64,000 bases of DNA from Sordariomycetes sp. S80-01Y. Taxonomy: Eukaryota; Ascomycota; Sordariomycetes. The notes under the pieces are model-generated. The model was not told the origin of the DNA and searched no databases. It saw nothing but the letters and a program-made list of their open reading frames with translations. Positions within the stretch are counted from its first letter, which is position 1, and the number at the start of each line of letters is the position of its first letter. Shown one piece after another: positions 12,245-22,813 of the stretch. The DNA lies in assembly GCA_037042185.1 (NCBI GenBank), contig JAXQJY010000020.1, positions 434,001 to 498,000 of the forward strand, read 5' to 3'. The position numbers and the translations under genes were made by a program.

Positions 12245-12612
12245 TATGTGGGCTTGGCTAGCTGATGTGAACGATGTACGCCGTGATGTCCAGTGTAGCC
12301 CGCGAGCACGATTTTCGAAGAGGACGCTGATATCTTGTTCAAAGCTCAGTTGAATCTTGGCAACAGTTTTTCATTTATGAGAGCACGTTCAAACAGCCGG
12401 ATACTAACTAAGAGGTCGAGTCGCCACGCGGAACCCGCCGACGGACCTGGTTGAGGGTTCGATGGGGTGGCTTCAGGACGAGTTGGGGTCAGATCTACTC
12501 CAACTTAATCAATACAGCTGGTTGACATGCCCCAAAAGATCACTTCCGCGCGCCATTGCTTTGTTTCTCCATGGAGTAATTATTAAACGTGGACCCAATG
12601 TTCTTCTCACCC
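12245..12612. other. intergenic between amidase and ADH
   Basis: This 368-bp stretch holds the amidase promoter (minus strand) and the 3' flank of the alcohol dehydrogenase. No gene was seen. Confidence 0.4.
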
Positions 12613-13756
12613 TCAGAGTTGCACCACCAGGCGCCCCTTGAAATCGTTGCTCGTGTACATTTTGACGATGTTGGGGATGTCGTCAAATGGAATGGTGGTG
12701 AGATGTGACTCCACGCCAAATTTCCCAACACACTCCATCATCCTCTCGGCTGCCTCTTTCCCCGAAACGTAGCTGCCTTTGATCGTCAATTCTCTGAAGA
12801 CCATCAATTCAGGATCGAACTGCCAGGGAGCTGGTGGTAGTCCGAGGACACCGAGCACGCCGCCTATCCGCAACAGTCCCAAAGCCCAGCTGTTAGCCGC
12901 AATGCTGTCAGTGCAGACGACAGCGGCTGCAACGCCTTCTCCTTCCGTAAACTCGAAGATCTGTTGAGTGGCAGCCTTGGGAGCGGAGGAGTCAACTACC
13001 AAGTCTGCTTTGAGGTCTGGGTTATCCATCTGCTCGGCTAGCTGTCTGCCCGCAAGACGACTGTCGACGGCGATGGCTTTGAACCCGAGGGCTTTAGCAA
13101 ACTGCACGCCAAGGTGCCCCAAGCCGCCTATACCAACAATTGCAACTGTTTCACCTCGACGTAGCCCGTCGGTTGCCTTTTCAAGGGACCCCCACACAGT
13201 TGCACCAGCGCACATCAAGGGGGCAGCCTGCTCAAACGATGTCTCCCCAGACAACTGAATAGTCGTCTCTGGATCTGCAACTGCATAATCGGCAAAACCA
13301 CCGTCATGCTGGAACCCGGCGGTGACTCGCCTGTCACAGAATCGCGAATCGAGCTTGAAGCCTCTTTTAATTCTGAGGCTGCAGTTGACACATGAACCGC
13401 AAGCGTTCTTGAAGTTGAGCATTCCCACTCGGTCGCCGACCTTGAGGGACCCTAAATATGAGGGGCCAACTGCGGCTATTGTGCCCGCAATCTCATGTGA
13501 CGGGATGAGGCCGATGGGAGCCGGCTTCGCAAACTGACCTTGAAGCGCTTGGAGGTCTGAATGGCAGAATCCTGCAGCATGAACTCGGATGAGCAAATTC
13601 GATCCTTCGAGCTCTGGCAGAGGCCGCTCCCCTAGCCTATAGGGCTTGTTGTACTCGGAGAACGTCAGTAGCTAGATATGATCCGCTGTTGAGTGGACTG
13701 ACCTCTTCGATGTACGCCGCTCTCATTTTCGCAGGCAGCTCGTTCTGAGACGCCAT
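12613..13756 (-). CDS. zinc-dependent medium-chain alcohol dehydrogenase
   Basis: Predicted 364-aa MDR enzyme, complement(join(12613..13653,13703..13756)). The first exon of 18 codons (MASQNELPAKMRAAYIEE) is followed by a GTCAGT..GAG intron. Catalytic zinc ligands are Cys48 (GFCHSD), His71-Glu72 (SHE, where GHE is usual) and Cys166 (LMCAGATVW). The structural-zinc lobe has C103, C106, C109 and C124; the last spacing is 14 residues instead of the usual seven. A Rossmann motif GIGGLGHLG lies at about 192-200. The fold and length fit fungal cytosolic alcohol dehydrogenases that interconvert alcohols and aldehydes with NAD(P). It lies between the amidase and the hydrolase, so a role in the same pathway is likely but unproven. 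Confidence 0.9.
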
Positions 13757-14227
13757 TCTGACAGTCGGCTTCGCGGCAAGTGTCGCTTTCAGTTGCCTTT
13801 CGTACAATCACAGTTTCGTCAGAGTAATCAACCCTGCCTTAGTACCAAGCCAGATAGCTCCGATAATAGTCTTCGGAAACACTCTAGTGTTGATCTCGTT
13901 AACCTGGAGCTATCAAACGTCCCCGCTTTGATCCCATGACGGTGGATGAGATGTTGGAGCAAAGTGGGATTGGAGAAGGTTGTACTCCAAGATAGAGTTA
14001 ACCCCAACACCTGTTGGCCTCCAACTGCCATCATCCCCGCCATTGATAACGGCTCCCCGCTCTGCAAATGCAGGGTTCTGGGGTCAGAGCAAGCTCGGAA
14101 GCTTCATCACCACTTCGGTCTTTTCTTTGCTTTGATCTTGTTTCTGTTGTACCGGGATCATCGGACGTTCAATTTGAGAAGCTTACCTCACATACCCTGG
14201 GCCATCATAACTCGTATCACCGAAACC
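13757..14227. promoter_or_regulatory. divergent promoter region, ADH / NodB-fold hydrolase
   Basis: 471 bp between the divergent ADH (-) and hydrolase (+) start codons, a likely shared control region. No specific site was identified. Confidence 0.4.
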
Positions 14228-15247
14228 ATGGGCAAGAAGCGCGTTCTCGTCAGCTACGGAGTCGATGTCGACGCCGTCGCTGGCTGGCTTGGATCGTACG
14301 GGGGAGAAGATTCAAGCAATGATATCTCTCGCGGTAAGTCAGGTGTAGTTCTGACCTGATTTGCCGATTGACCGTGTTGTAGGCTACTTTGCCGGTACCA
14401 TCGGGACGCAGAGGGTTCTGAAGCTTTTCAGCAAGTATAACATCAAATCAACCTGGTTTATTCCTGGACACAGTTTGGATACATTTCCAGAGGACATGGC
14501 CGCAGTCCGCGACGCCGGTCACGAGATCGGCTTGCACGGATATTCCCATGAAAACCCCAAGGACATGAGCCTTGAGCAACAGCGGGACATCCTTGACAAG
14601 ACCTACCGCCAGCTGACCGAGTTCGCGGGCAAACCTCCCCGCGGCTCAGTAGCACCCTGGTGGGAGACTAGCGTCGAGGGGGCGCAACTGCTGCTGGACT
14701 ACGGAATTGAATATGACCACAGCATGAGCCACACAGACTGCGAACCCTACTACTTGAGGACCGGCGACACATGGACGCCTATCGACTACAAGAAGAAGGC
14801 CGAAGAGTGGATGAAGCCTCTCGTCCGTGGTCAGGAGACTGGTCTTGTCGAGATACCTGCTAACTGGTATCTGGATGACCTCCCTCCTATGATGTTCATC
14901 AAGAAGGCGCCAAACAGCCATGGCTTCGTCAACGCGCGAGATGTCGAGGATATCTGGAGGGACCACTTCGACTATTTCTACAGGGAATACGGTATGCGCG
15001 GACTTTGCAAACCTTGCAGCACCGGCTAACAGTTTCAGACGAATTCATTTTCCCCATAACTATACACCCGGATACCTCAGGACGACCCCATGCAATCCTC
15101 ATGCACGAGAGACTGATCGAGTATATGAAGAGCCACGAGGGAGTGGAGTTTGTCACCATGGCCGAGATTTGCGATGACTTCAAGGCAAAGAACAAACCAG
15201 CTGAGGGTGCAGCTATGCCTACACCACCCGGACAAATGTTGAAATAG
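14228..15247 (+). CDS. NodB-fold hydrolase of the PgdA / cyclic-imidase type
   Basis: Predicted 307-aa enzyme, join(14228..14333,14383..14991,15039..15247). The N-terminus [20 protein letters not shown] and the metal site D13/D15 plus H87-G-Y-S-H91 place it in the polysaccharide-deacetylase (NodB) fold. It resembles the intracellular branch that includes Helicobacter pylori PgdA and Pseudomonas cyclic imide hydrolase. [15 protein letters not shown] and [11 protein letters not shown] are also shared with that branch, as I know it. There is no signal peptide or chitin-binding domain, so an extracellular chitin deacetylase is unlikely. With an amidase and a permease nearby, imide or hydantoin-like ring opening is a reasonable guess. 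The substrate remains open. Confidence 0.87.
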
Positions 15248-15951
15248 CCAGTAATCAATTAATGTTCTTGCAATCTTGCGCATCTATCTATGCCGCTGCA
15301 TCTGTACCCGATTGTGATTACGGACGTGGAGCCGCCGACGTCAGAATAGACTAGAATTGTGCAAAAGCCTAGCTGTCTGCGAACCCCTTCCATCCGCTGA
15401 ACGGCTACATAGTCTCCAACTCTAGTTGCCAACATCACAATAGACCCAAAGAACCGGGATCTCATATCTCTGCTGCCAACTCCAACCGTATCTTGGAGTA
15501 AGCAGCCCCAGAGATACCATGTAGACTAGCCCCCAACCCCCTACTCCAATACCTCCCAACCGCTCCACAACGTCAAACTCGTCAGGAAACATGTCCTCGA
15601 CATCCACATTTCGCAGCACTATCAAATCGCCCCGGATATGACAGAGATAGCTTTCCCTGTCTATCTCACCCCAGGACCCATACCTCCACCGACCCAAGAT
15701 AAGGCGGGGGGGCCAGGCTCTATCGACTTGGAGAAGCGCGCGCTCTACGCCGATAGACGGGACTCGAGGCAAACGTGACTGAGCCTTGTATAAAGCACTA
15801 TTGTTGGGCACCTCCTCGGGTGATGATTTGGAGTCGTAACCTTCACGACATTTCAAGCTCATACAAGTATAACTGTCGTCACCTGCCAGGGCCTTGATTG
15901 CCACCACCAGCTGTCGAACGGTTCAAGTACCACTCGCGCATCGTCGCCAGC
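15248..15951. other. intergenic, permease promoter
   Basis: About 700 bp between hydrolase and permease. A 161-codon antisense frame exists (15422-15907, minus) but shows no family resemblance, so I treat the stretch as noncoding. Confidence 0.4.
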
Positions 15952-17454
15952 ATGTCGAAAGGCGAAACAGACGAGTCCATCACTCCCGCGCCGCTGCGCA
16001 GCAGCGGCAGCGTTGACGATGGCAAGCTTGAGCGCAGCGATGACCAATTTGAGGTTTTCAAGAAGGGTGATGGAAACGTCGACTTCAGGACTGTCGGCTG
16101 GGTACACGCGTCCGTCATTTTCCTGAAAGGTAAGGCTTGACACCACCATGGGCTGTTCCAGGCTGACATGAAGAAGTCATCTTCGCAACTGGCGTTTTGA
16201 CCATTCCTTCCGCCATGTTCGTTCTTGGTGCACTTCCGGGTGCCATCAACGTCCTCGGATGGCAATTTCTAAACACATACTGCGCCATTGTTCAAGGAAG
16301 ATTCCGAAACGCCCATGCTGGGTGCCACTCTATCGCTGACATGGCCAACGTTGTCGGAGGGGCTTGGCTCAAGGAGGTGGTCGGCGTGTTTTTCCTTGTT
16401 ACCTACGCAATCGTGGGAGCATCTGGAATCTTCGGCAGCTCTGTTGGTTTGAATGCGCTGTCGGACCACGCAATCTGCACCAACTACTTCATGGTTGTTG
16501 CAACCATCGCCGTCTTCATCCTTGCCAGCGCCCGCAAGTTCGAGAAGATTGCTTGGCTGACTTGGGCGGGCTTCTTGTCCGTCTACATTGCCGTGTTCAT
16601 TGTCGTGTAAGTATTCACCCAGTAGGCTTTTGATGGATAGATGAACTGACAAGCCCAGCGTCGGTGTCACTCAACGCGATCGTCCCGCCGCCGCCCCTCA
16701 AACAGGGGATTATGAGTTCGGTTACCATGTCATCGGCAACCCAACATTCGTCACCGGCATCACGTCCGTCGCTACAATCTTCTGCTCCGGAGCCGGCACG
16801 AGCGCCTTCTTGCCCGTCATCTCGGAGATGCGCAAGCCTCGCGACTACGATAAGGCTGTTTACTTGTGCATGGGCATCGTTACTGCGTCGTACCTCACCT
16901 TCTCTTTGGTCGTCTACGCGTACTGTGGTCAGTGGGTCGCCTCGCCCTCTCTCGGATCTGCGGGCGACACCATCAAGAAGGTCTCTTACGGCATCGGTCT
17001 GATCGGCCTCCTGGTCAGCGCATGTCTGTACATCCATGTTGCGGCCAAGTACCTCTTCGTCCGCATCCTGCGCAACTCGGAGCACCTCCAGAAGAACAGC
17101 GTGGTTCACTGGGCGTGCTGGCTCGCGTGCACTTTCTCCATGTCTGTTGTTTCCTTCCTCCTAGCCTCTGGCATTCCCATTTTCAACTATCTCCTTGCCC
17201 TTGCTGGCAGCTTGACGTTTGCGCCTTTGGCACTCGGCCTTCCCGGCTATCTCTGGGTGTACGATCACCAAGAATGGCGCAAGTCGACTTGGTGGAAGGT
17301 CGTCGTCTACTACCTCAACTGGGCGATGATTGGCTTGGCTGTCTTCTTGACCATTGGTGGAACTTACGGTGTTGTTCAAAACATCATCGATGCGTATGCG
17401 AGCGGAGAAATTGGTGGCGCGTTCTCTTGCGCAGACAACAGCGGCTCGTCATAA
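15952..17454 (+). CDS. AAAP-family amino-acid permease (Aa_trans)
   Basis: Predicted 467-aa plasma-membrane transporter, join(15952..16129,16177..16606,16659..17454). A hydrophilic N-terminal tail of about 50 residues precedes ten or eleven hydrophobic segments. The sequence VGWVHASVIFLKVIFATGVL at the first segment and FLPVISEMRKPRDYDKAVY in the middle are hallmarks of fungal neutral/aromatic amino-acid permeases of the Aa_trans (PF01490) family, such as the Neurospora mtr type. Both introns keep the frame through TM segments. The ATG at 15952 was preferred over an in-frame TTG upstream. It is the likely uptake step for the substrate of the adjacent hydrolase/amidase genes; alternatively it is a general amino-acid importer. 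Confidence 0.9.
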
Positions 17455-18898
17455 ATCTGTACACTTCTTGGACGTTTCGATATATTTCTTCAATAGCTTG
17501 GGAGCCCGGTAATAGATGAGACTTTCTCACCTAAACCAATCTAAATCTCTGCGAGTACTCAGAATTGGAATAGTTCTTCTCAACAACGCAAGGACTCTGG
17601 ACATTTCCGAATACCCACCACTCAACGCTTCTCCAACGAGCTTGCCAGTACTACAGTGATTCAATGGTAAGCCCAAAGGAGCGAGCAGTCATTCTGTGCT
17701 CATTTGATTGAGTTCGTTTCTACTGAAGCCTAATTAAAACCTTTCTCAGCAGAATGTGCCCGTCCTTACCCCCCAAAGAGATCTTGTTCCATCACTTGAA
17801 TGCCTTGGATCGTCAACGTATTGTTCGATGTAACGATACAGATGGTGACATACCTTTAGATTGAGTCTTGAAGCCTCTAGGGACCTAAAAAAAAAAAGCA
17901 TCTTCGGGAGTATCTTGTAGTCGCCAAGCCCGACAGATTTGACAGTAGGCACAATCTTGTGCGACGACGATGCTCTCCTGTCCTACCGCAATGTGCCTAC
18001 CCGCGAATGATCTGCTGCATGCCACTTGTGGGTTCTATCCTGGATACTCATAGGTTTAGCTTCCATTTTGACAATTTGTAGGCGATCGGAGCGTCTTTTG
18101 TGTTTGCGTCACGATGGCAATGCCGCGACAACACCTGTCAATGGTGACCTAAGGTGAGCCAGGTTCGTCGCGGTGCTTAGAAAAGACGCGATGATAAGCG
18201 TGACGGAGCTATTATGGGTGTACCTCTATTTGCAGTGAGGTAGATATTCGCTACTTCAAGCTAGGCTAGCAGTCTTGTTCTCGTTTTCGGCTTTACGAAG
18301 AGCTCAAGCCCGTCCACAAGGGGAACCTGCAGCAGCAAACTCGCTCCAGACCGCTTGACCGGATCCAACAAGAGTACAATCGCCCAGCCGGGGAGTTCTT
18401 TGCTACGGTCAGGTAATCACCTCGACTTTTAGATTTATTAGTACTCTGGCAGTGTTGGTGCTGCTTCATCATCATTGCCAAGCTACTGTGTTTGTCTCGA
18501 AACAGCGTCTCGAGACAAATCTCCCGAGGCATGTCTTGCTTGACTTCTATGGATCTTTGTTATTCTTTGCTCGCCGCAAGACCCAAGTCGAAGCGTGATT
18601 CAAAGCAAGCCGAATGAAGCACCTGTCAGGCTGATATACGCTGCTGGATAATCAGACAACTCTGCGCGGGCCCCAGATCACCCAAATCTATTTCAAGTTC
18701 TTCTGTCTATCTTGAAATTTCATCTCCCAAGAATTCAAGGACCGAGAGACAGGCTTGCCACCTCTGTATCGCACCCACTGTTCGAACACTTAAGCCTAGC
18801 CCGCATTTGGACCTCCCTGCCCGTACAGAACTCTCTTTCTTTTCTTCAAGGCTTCTGCTTATCATAACTTCTTCCATAAGTGCTTCACTCGGGTGAAC
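17455..18898. other. intergenic, no gene seen
   Basis: 1.4 kb between the permease and the RRM-type gene. It has only short frames on both strands and several pyrimidine-rich tracts just upstream of 18899 that fit a 5' UTR. Nothing else is supported. Confidence 0.45.
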
Positions 18899-20710
18899 AT
18901 GTCGTCCGGGAACATTCCCAGGGAAACGCCTTCAGTGGCTGATATCAGCGAAGATTCCATGTACCGCAACGGGACTTTGAGATCTGCGGATCGCAGCTCA
19001 TGGATCTACAATGCTAAAGACCCAGCCTTGGTTCCCACAATAGCTGAAGGAAGCAAGGTCAATGCCGCGATCAATTTACTCTCAAGTGTGGATCTCGCCG
19101 ACGTTGTTCGCAGTTTATCTGAGAAGAAACATCTTTCGGGCGAAGAAGCGATTGGTCAAATCCAAGATGGCTTCCGCAGAGCGAGAGGGACCTTGAGGGA
19201 GGACCCTACCTGGGATAAGCAACACTGGCGAGCTAAACCATGCTTCGTCTCTACTACCACCGAAGATCCTCTGGCTCCTACTCTTCGCCAGACTCAGACA
19301 AAGCCCTCCGAGGTGGACTGGAGTCTGCCACATGACCAGTCTAGTGGCATCTTTCCTTGGAGTCAGCCTCCAAAGCAGACCCCCTGGGCACAGATTCACG
19401 CTACAACACCCCGTCACCACTTTCCTGCTTTTCAGTCGTTGCCGAAGTTTCCCTCCAAGCTGACGACGCCCCTTACAAGACCCTCGCGCGGCGCTAAAGT
19501 CAGTAACGCCAATACACAAGACGGATACCCCCTAGACCAACACCCCTCACGTCGGGAGATAATCTGGGACGCCGGGCTTACTGAGGATACCCATCACCGC
19601 CTCTGCAAAGAGGTGAACGAGCGCGGCCCTTACAACCCAACCGCGTCTGTCTTTGCTCCCAAAATTTCCCAGCACGCAGCATTTATTAATGTGCATAGCG
19701 GTCAAATCACCCATGACACCATTCCAAGCATCATGAACGGACTTCAAAGTCCTAGGTCTACTTTCAGCCCGGTCATAGGGCAGTCAGTTGACGCGCTCCG
19801 GTATTCGGCCTTTCCCTATCCAAACAAGGATGGCCACGATGGTTCTGGACTTGGTGTCACTCCTCCGAGGAGTGACGATGACCCTCTCAATCCCGGCATA
19901 CCGATACCTCCCCAATTCAACCAAGGAGGCACTGGCCACAGGCGATTCGTTCCAATGAACGCAGCCCTGAACCCGACAATGTTTGCAAGTCCAGCCTCGT
20001 CGCTTTTCCGTCACCCGACAGCACAGCCATTTCCAAGCACCAAATTTTCCGAGAGATATCTTGGTCAGCATACCGATTCTAACGCAAGCGCAAACATCCC
20101 TGAAGAGTTCAACTGCGCCATATGGATGCGCAACTTACCGCCCGATGTCACTTATCAGGAGCTTCTCGGCTCCATTCAGGGCGTCGGTCGCATCTGGTGT
20201 TCGTACATCAACCATCCCGATTTCGAAAAACATCACACGGCTGCTGCCAAGGTCGTCTTCTATTGTGCCGAATCCGCTCGCGCCTTTTTGCAGTTTGTCT
20301 GGACGCGGACCCCCGAGATCCGCCACTACCCTATCAGGGCCGATCTCAACCGTATCAGGAGCGCCCCTCACTCTTTATCTGAGGGTACCTCTCGGGTGCT
20401 GATTGTGACTGGGGAAGACTGGTTCGCGGACAAGGATTACCTGATCGAGTGGTTCGGCCAGCAATGCCAGTTTCAGTTCGATAGGGCCGTGTTACACATC
20501 AAGCTCAACGGCCGTGCGGTCATTGAATTTCGCTTTGGCAGCTATCGCAGCCAGGCCGAGGCTTGTTACAAGGCTTTGACCATCAACCGTCCCAGAGGAT
20601 TTCACAAGGTTGAGTTTGGTGACGATCCTTGTGAGGTGGGCGAGACATACCTGTCAAAGGCCATCGCTCTGCAGAGAATACAAGGTATCGGTGTCACGGA
20701 TGCATATTGA
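18899..20710 (+). CDS. RRM-domain-like RNA-binding protein
   Basis: Single-exon 603-aa protein. The first ATG is at 18899, directly after an in-frame GTG. The N-terminal 400 residues are Pro/Ser-rich and look disordered. At about residues 403-475 lies an RRM-like fold with an RNP2-like strand (CAIWMRNLP), PPDVTYQELLGSI as helix 1, VGRIWCSYI and an RNP1-like AAAKVVFYCAESA. A second, weaker repeat may follow at about 496-575 (SRVLIVTGEDWF to INRPRGFHKVEFGDDPC). This layout matches conserved fungal RRM proteins of unknown target. It is expected to bind RNA in nucleus or cytosol. The RRM call rests on motif reading only. Confidence 0.78.
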   Translation: MSSGNIPRETPSVADISEDSMYRNGTLRSADRSSWIYNAKDPALVPTIAEGSKVNAAINLLSSVDLADVVRSLSEKKHLSGEEAIGQIQDGFRRARGTLREDPTWDKQHWRAKPCFVSTTTEDPLAPTLRQTQTKPSEVDWSLPHDQSSGIFPWSQPPKQTPWAQIHATTPRHHFPAFQSLPKFPSKLTTPLTRPSRGAKVSNANTQDGYPLDQHPSRREIIWDAGLTEDTHHRLCKEVNERGPYNPTASVFAPKISQHAAFINVHSGQITHDTIPSIMNGLQSPRSTFSPVIGQSVDALRYSAFPYPNKDGHDGSGLGVTPPRSDDDPLNPGIPIPPQFNQGGTGHRRFVPMNAALNPTMFASPASSLFRHPTAQPFPSTKFSERYLGQHTDSNASANIPEEFNCAIWMRNLPPDVTYQELLGSIQGVGRIWCSYINHPDFEKHHTAAAKVVFYCAESARAFLQFVWTRTPEIRHYPIRADLNRIRSAPHSLSEGTSRVLIVTGEDWFADKDYLIEWFGQQCQFQFDRAVLHIKLNGRAVIEFRFGSYRSQAEACYKALTINRPRGFHKVEFGDDPCEVGETYLSKAIALQRIQGIGVTDAY

Positions 20711-20995
20711 TCGCGGTTTGTATGAAGTCATAGCTCGAAAGGAGGCGAGTGGATATCGCTGATACATTCACAGGGCCATGTGTCTGGTCTGATTATTGTA
20801 GGCGGTCGGCATCATGATATGCAAGTTTGACTTTATGCTTGCAAACCAGGAGCTTCTCGGGGACTTTGAACAGGTCAGGTATTATGACTGAACTTGAGTA
20901 GATCATAGAATATAGACCACTATTTCATCAACCCCAAACTTTACACACCGACCTCCCTTCAACTCCACAACACCTCGCTCTCAACCCAAAGTCTC

Positions 20996-22813
20996 TTACT
21001 CGCTCAGTCTCCAGTACACGTTGTAGTTGTAGTCATGCGCATTGTAGAACGCATCCAACTCGATCGTCTCTCCATCTGCACTACCCTGGAAGGTTAGCCC
21101 GCCATCGCCAACCCTCTCAACAGAGTCGACGTCAATGACTGGCAGGTCCTGCAACTCGCGGTCTCCGTAATTGGCAGCCAGAACGGCAGGTCCGTAGGCC
21201 AGGGCTACCTTGTTCGCGTCGTCGTTGGCCGCAATCTGGCGCAACTTCATGGGAAGCTTGACACCGACTGTGTCGCCGGTGGTCCATTCGCGCTCAATGT
21301 TGGCGTACGTGCCTGGCTCCGCTGAAATACTGTCATCACGTTCGCCGTTGATGAGAACGTGAGCCTCTTCGTTGGTCCAGTCGGGAATGCGAACACGGAG
21401 GGTGAAGGATCCAGAACCCTCGATCTTCAATTCCGTGCTGTCGGTCTCGGGGATGGTGGTGTTCTGAGTGACCGTGACATCCTTTTCAGTCCACGAGACA
21501 GTAGAGGGAATGAACAGGTTGACGTAGAGGGTCGAATCGTCATGCCAGTAAATTGAGTCCATGAGCTTGGTATTGGTCTCAAGAGAAGTCGCCTGGCAGC
21601 ACCAAAAGCTGTCGTAGTCGGTACTCCAGGTGCCTCCGCCCCAGGCAGGGCCAACGCCACGTCTGCCACCAGGGTTCAAAGAGGTAAAGTAGGTGATGTG
21701 GCCATGCTCACTGTCCGGGTGCTGAACACCGAGCAGGTGATTCAGCAGAGCCTTCTCGTAGTAGTCAAAGTAGTGCGCGCTCGGCTCGTTGGCCCAGAGT
21801 TCGCGGGTGACCTTCAGCATGTTGTAGGTATTGCAGGTCTCGCAAGTGTCCTCGTCGAGGTACGCAGCAATCGCATCGGGTTCATGAAAGTGCTCCGCCT
21901 TGCTATTGCCGCCGATCGCATAGGTGTGTGCGTTGACAACGTAGTTCCACGCGTTCTGCGCAATGTCGAGGTATCGCTGTTCACCCGTGCTGTGGTACTC
22001 GTGCACAACGCCTATGAACTTCTGGGCTTGGGTGTTGGCATGAAGACCATCTAGCTCATCTCTGCCGTCGGCCAACGGATCGAAAACAACTTTATGGTCC
22101 CAGCGTTTGGCGGCGGTGATCCAGCGCTCCTCGTTCGTCTCGCGGTAGAGCTGAGCGAGGATGTCGTTCATGCCACCATACTCGGTCTGCATCATCTCTT
22201 GCATCTGGTCCTCAGAGAGCTCGCTGGTGCGTGTATCGACCCAGCTCGCCATGTTAGTGAGGACCTCCATGGCTTGGTCATTGCCAACGTATCGCCAGAT
22301 GTCTAGCAGTCCCGCCATTGTCTTGTGAATAGAGTAGAAGGGAACGTTGCCGTTGTCGAGGGTGCGGTCCGCAACCTTGTCGATCTCGGATTCGGGGAAA
22401 CCGCTCAAGTATCCCTCACTAAATCCGGCTTCATCATTGTTGGCCTGGCACTTGGCCAGCTCCTCCACCATGTACACCGCGCGATTCTTGCACTCATCCT
22501 CCGCGAGAACAGCGTAGCAGTGGGCCCAGGCCGACATGAAGTGACCCTGGGCGTGGGTTCGGAAGGGGAAGTCAGGGGCGTCCCAGCCACCGTTGGTTTC
22601 TGCGCCTTGCGTATCGAGGCCGTGGTTGGAGCGAAAGTTATAGAGAAGACGATCGGTATCAACAAACAGTAGATACGCGAGTGTGCGATCTTGGTTATCG
22701 AGCCAGCGAGAGGGGCTCAGAGAGACTTGGCTCATGGGGAATTGAGAGACTGCTTGCGCAGATGCGCTCCCAAGAAGGACGATACTGCCCATAAGGGCTT
22801 TGGCAGACACCAT
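20996..22813 (-). CDS. secreted GH127 beta-L-arabinofuranosidase-type glycosidase
   Basis: Predicted 605-aa secreted enzyme of the DUF1680/GH127 family, which releases beta-L-arabinofuranose from plant glycans. The start at 22813 gives a clean signal peptide (MVSAKALMGSIVLLGSASAQA). The catalytic zinc/thiolate site can be read: Glu325-x-Cys327 in CETCNTYNM and the Cys pair 405-406 in SFWCCQATSLE, matching the Glu-Cys-Cys-Cys arrangement known for GH127, in which one Cys is the nucleophile. GGWDAPDFPFRTHAQGH is the usual N-terminal signature. Upstream lies a probable 5'-UTR intron (22815-22870). The next gene on the same strand is a sugar transporter, which suggests a linked uptake step. Confidence 0.9.
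   Translation of the reverse strand: MVSAKALMGSIVLLGSASAQAVSQFPMSQVSLSPSRWLDNQDRTLAYLLFVDTDRLLYNFRSNHGLDTQGAETNGGWDAPDFPFRTHAQGHFMSAWAHCYAVLAEDECKNRAVYMVEELAKCQANNDEAGFSEGYLSGFPESEIDKVADRTLDNGNVPFYSIHKTMAGLLDIWRYVGNDQAMEVLTNMASWVDTRTSELSEDQMQEMMQTEYGGMNDILAQLYRETNEERWITAAKRWDHKVVFDPLADGRDELDGLHANTQAQKFIGVVHEYHSTGEQRYLDIAQNAWNYVVNAHTYAIGGNSKAEHFHEPDAIAAYLDEDTCETCNTYNMLKVTRELWANEPSAHYFDYYEKALLNHLLGVQHPDSEHGHITYFTSLNPGGRRGVGPAWGGGTWSTDYDSFWCCQATSLETNTKLMDSIYWHDDSTLYVNLFIPSTVSWTEKDVTVTQNTTIPETDSTELKIEGSGSFTLRVRIPDWTNEEAHVLINGERDDSISAEPGTYANIEREWTTGDTVGVKLPMKLRQIAANDDANKVALAYGPAVLAANYGDRELQDLPVIDVDSVERVGDGGLTFQGSADGETIELDAFYNAHDYNYNVYWRLSE

Noticed and set aside
12421-12480. GGTTCGA-type sequence as a possible tRNA T-arm
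   Set aside because: No matching acceptor, D- or anticodon stems could be formed around it.
15422-15907. 161-codon minus-strand frame upstream of the permease
   Set aside because: No family resemblance, no splice signals, and the position is a promoter.
22405-22672. Antisense frames opposite GH127
   Set aside because: They overlap a well-supported catalytic protein and have no features of their own.
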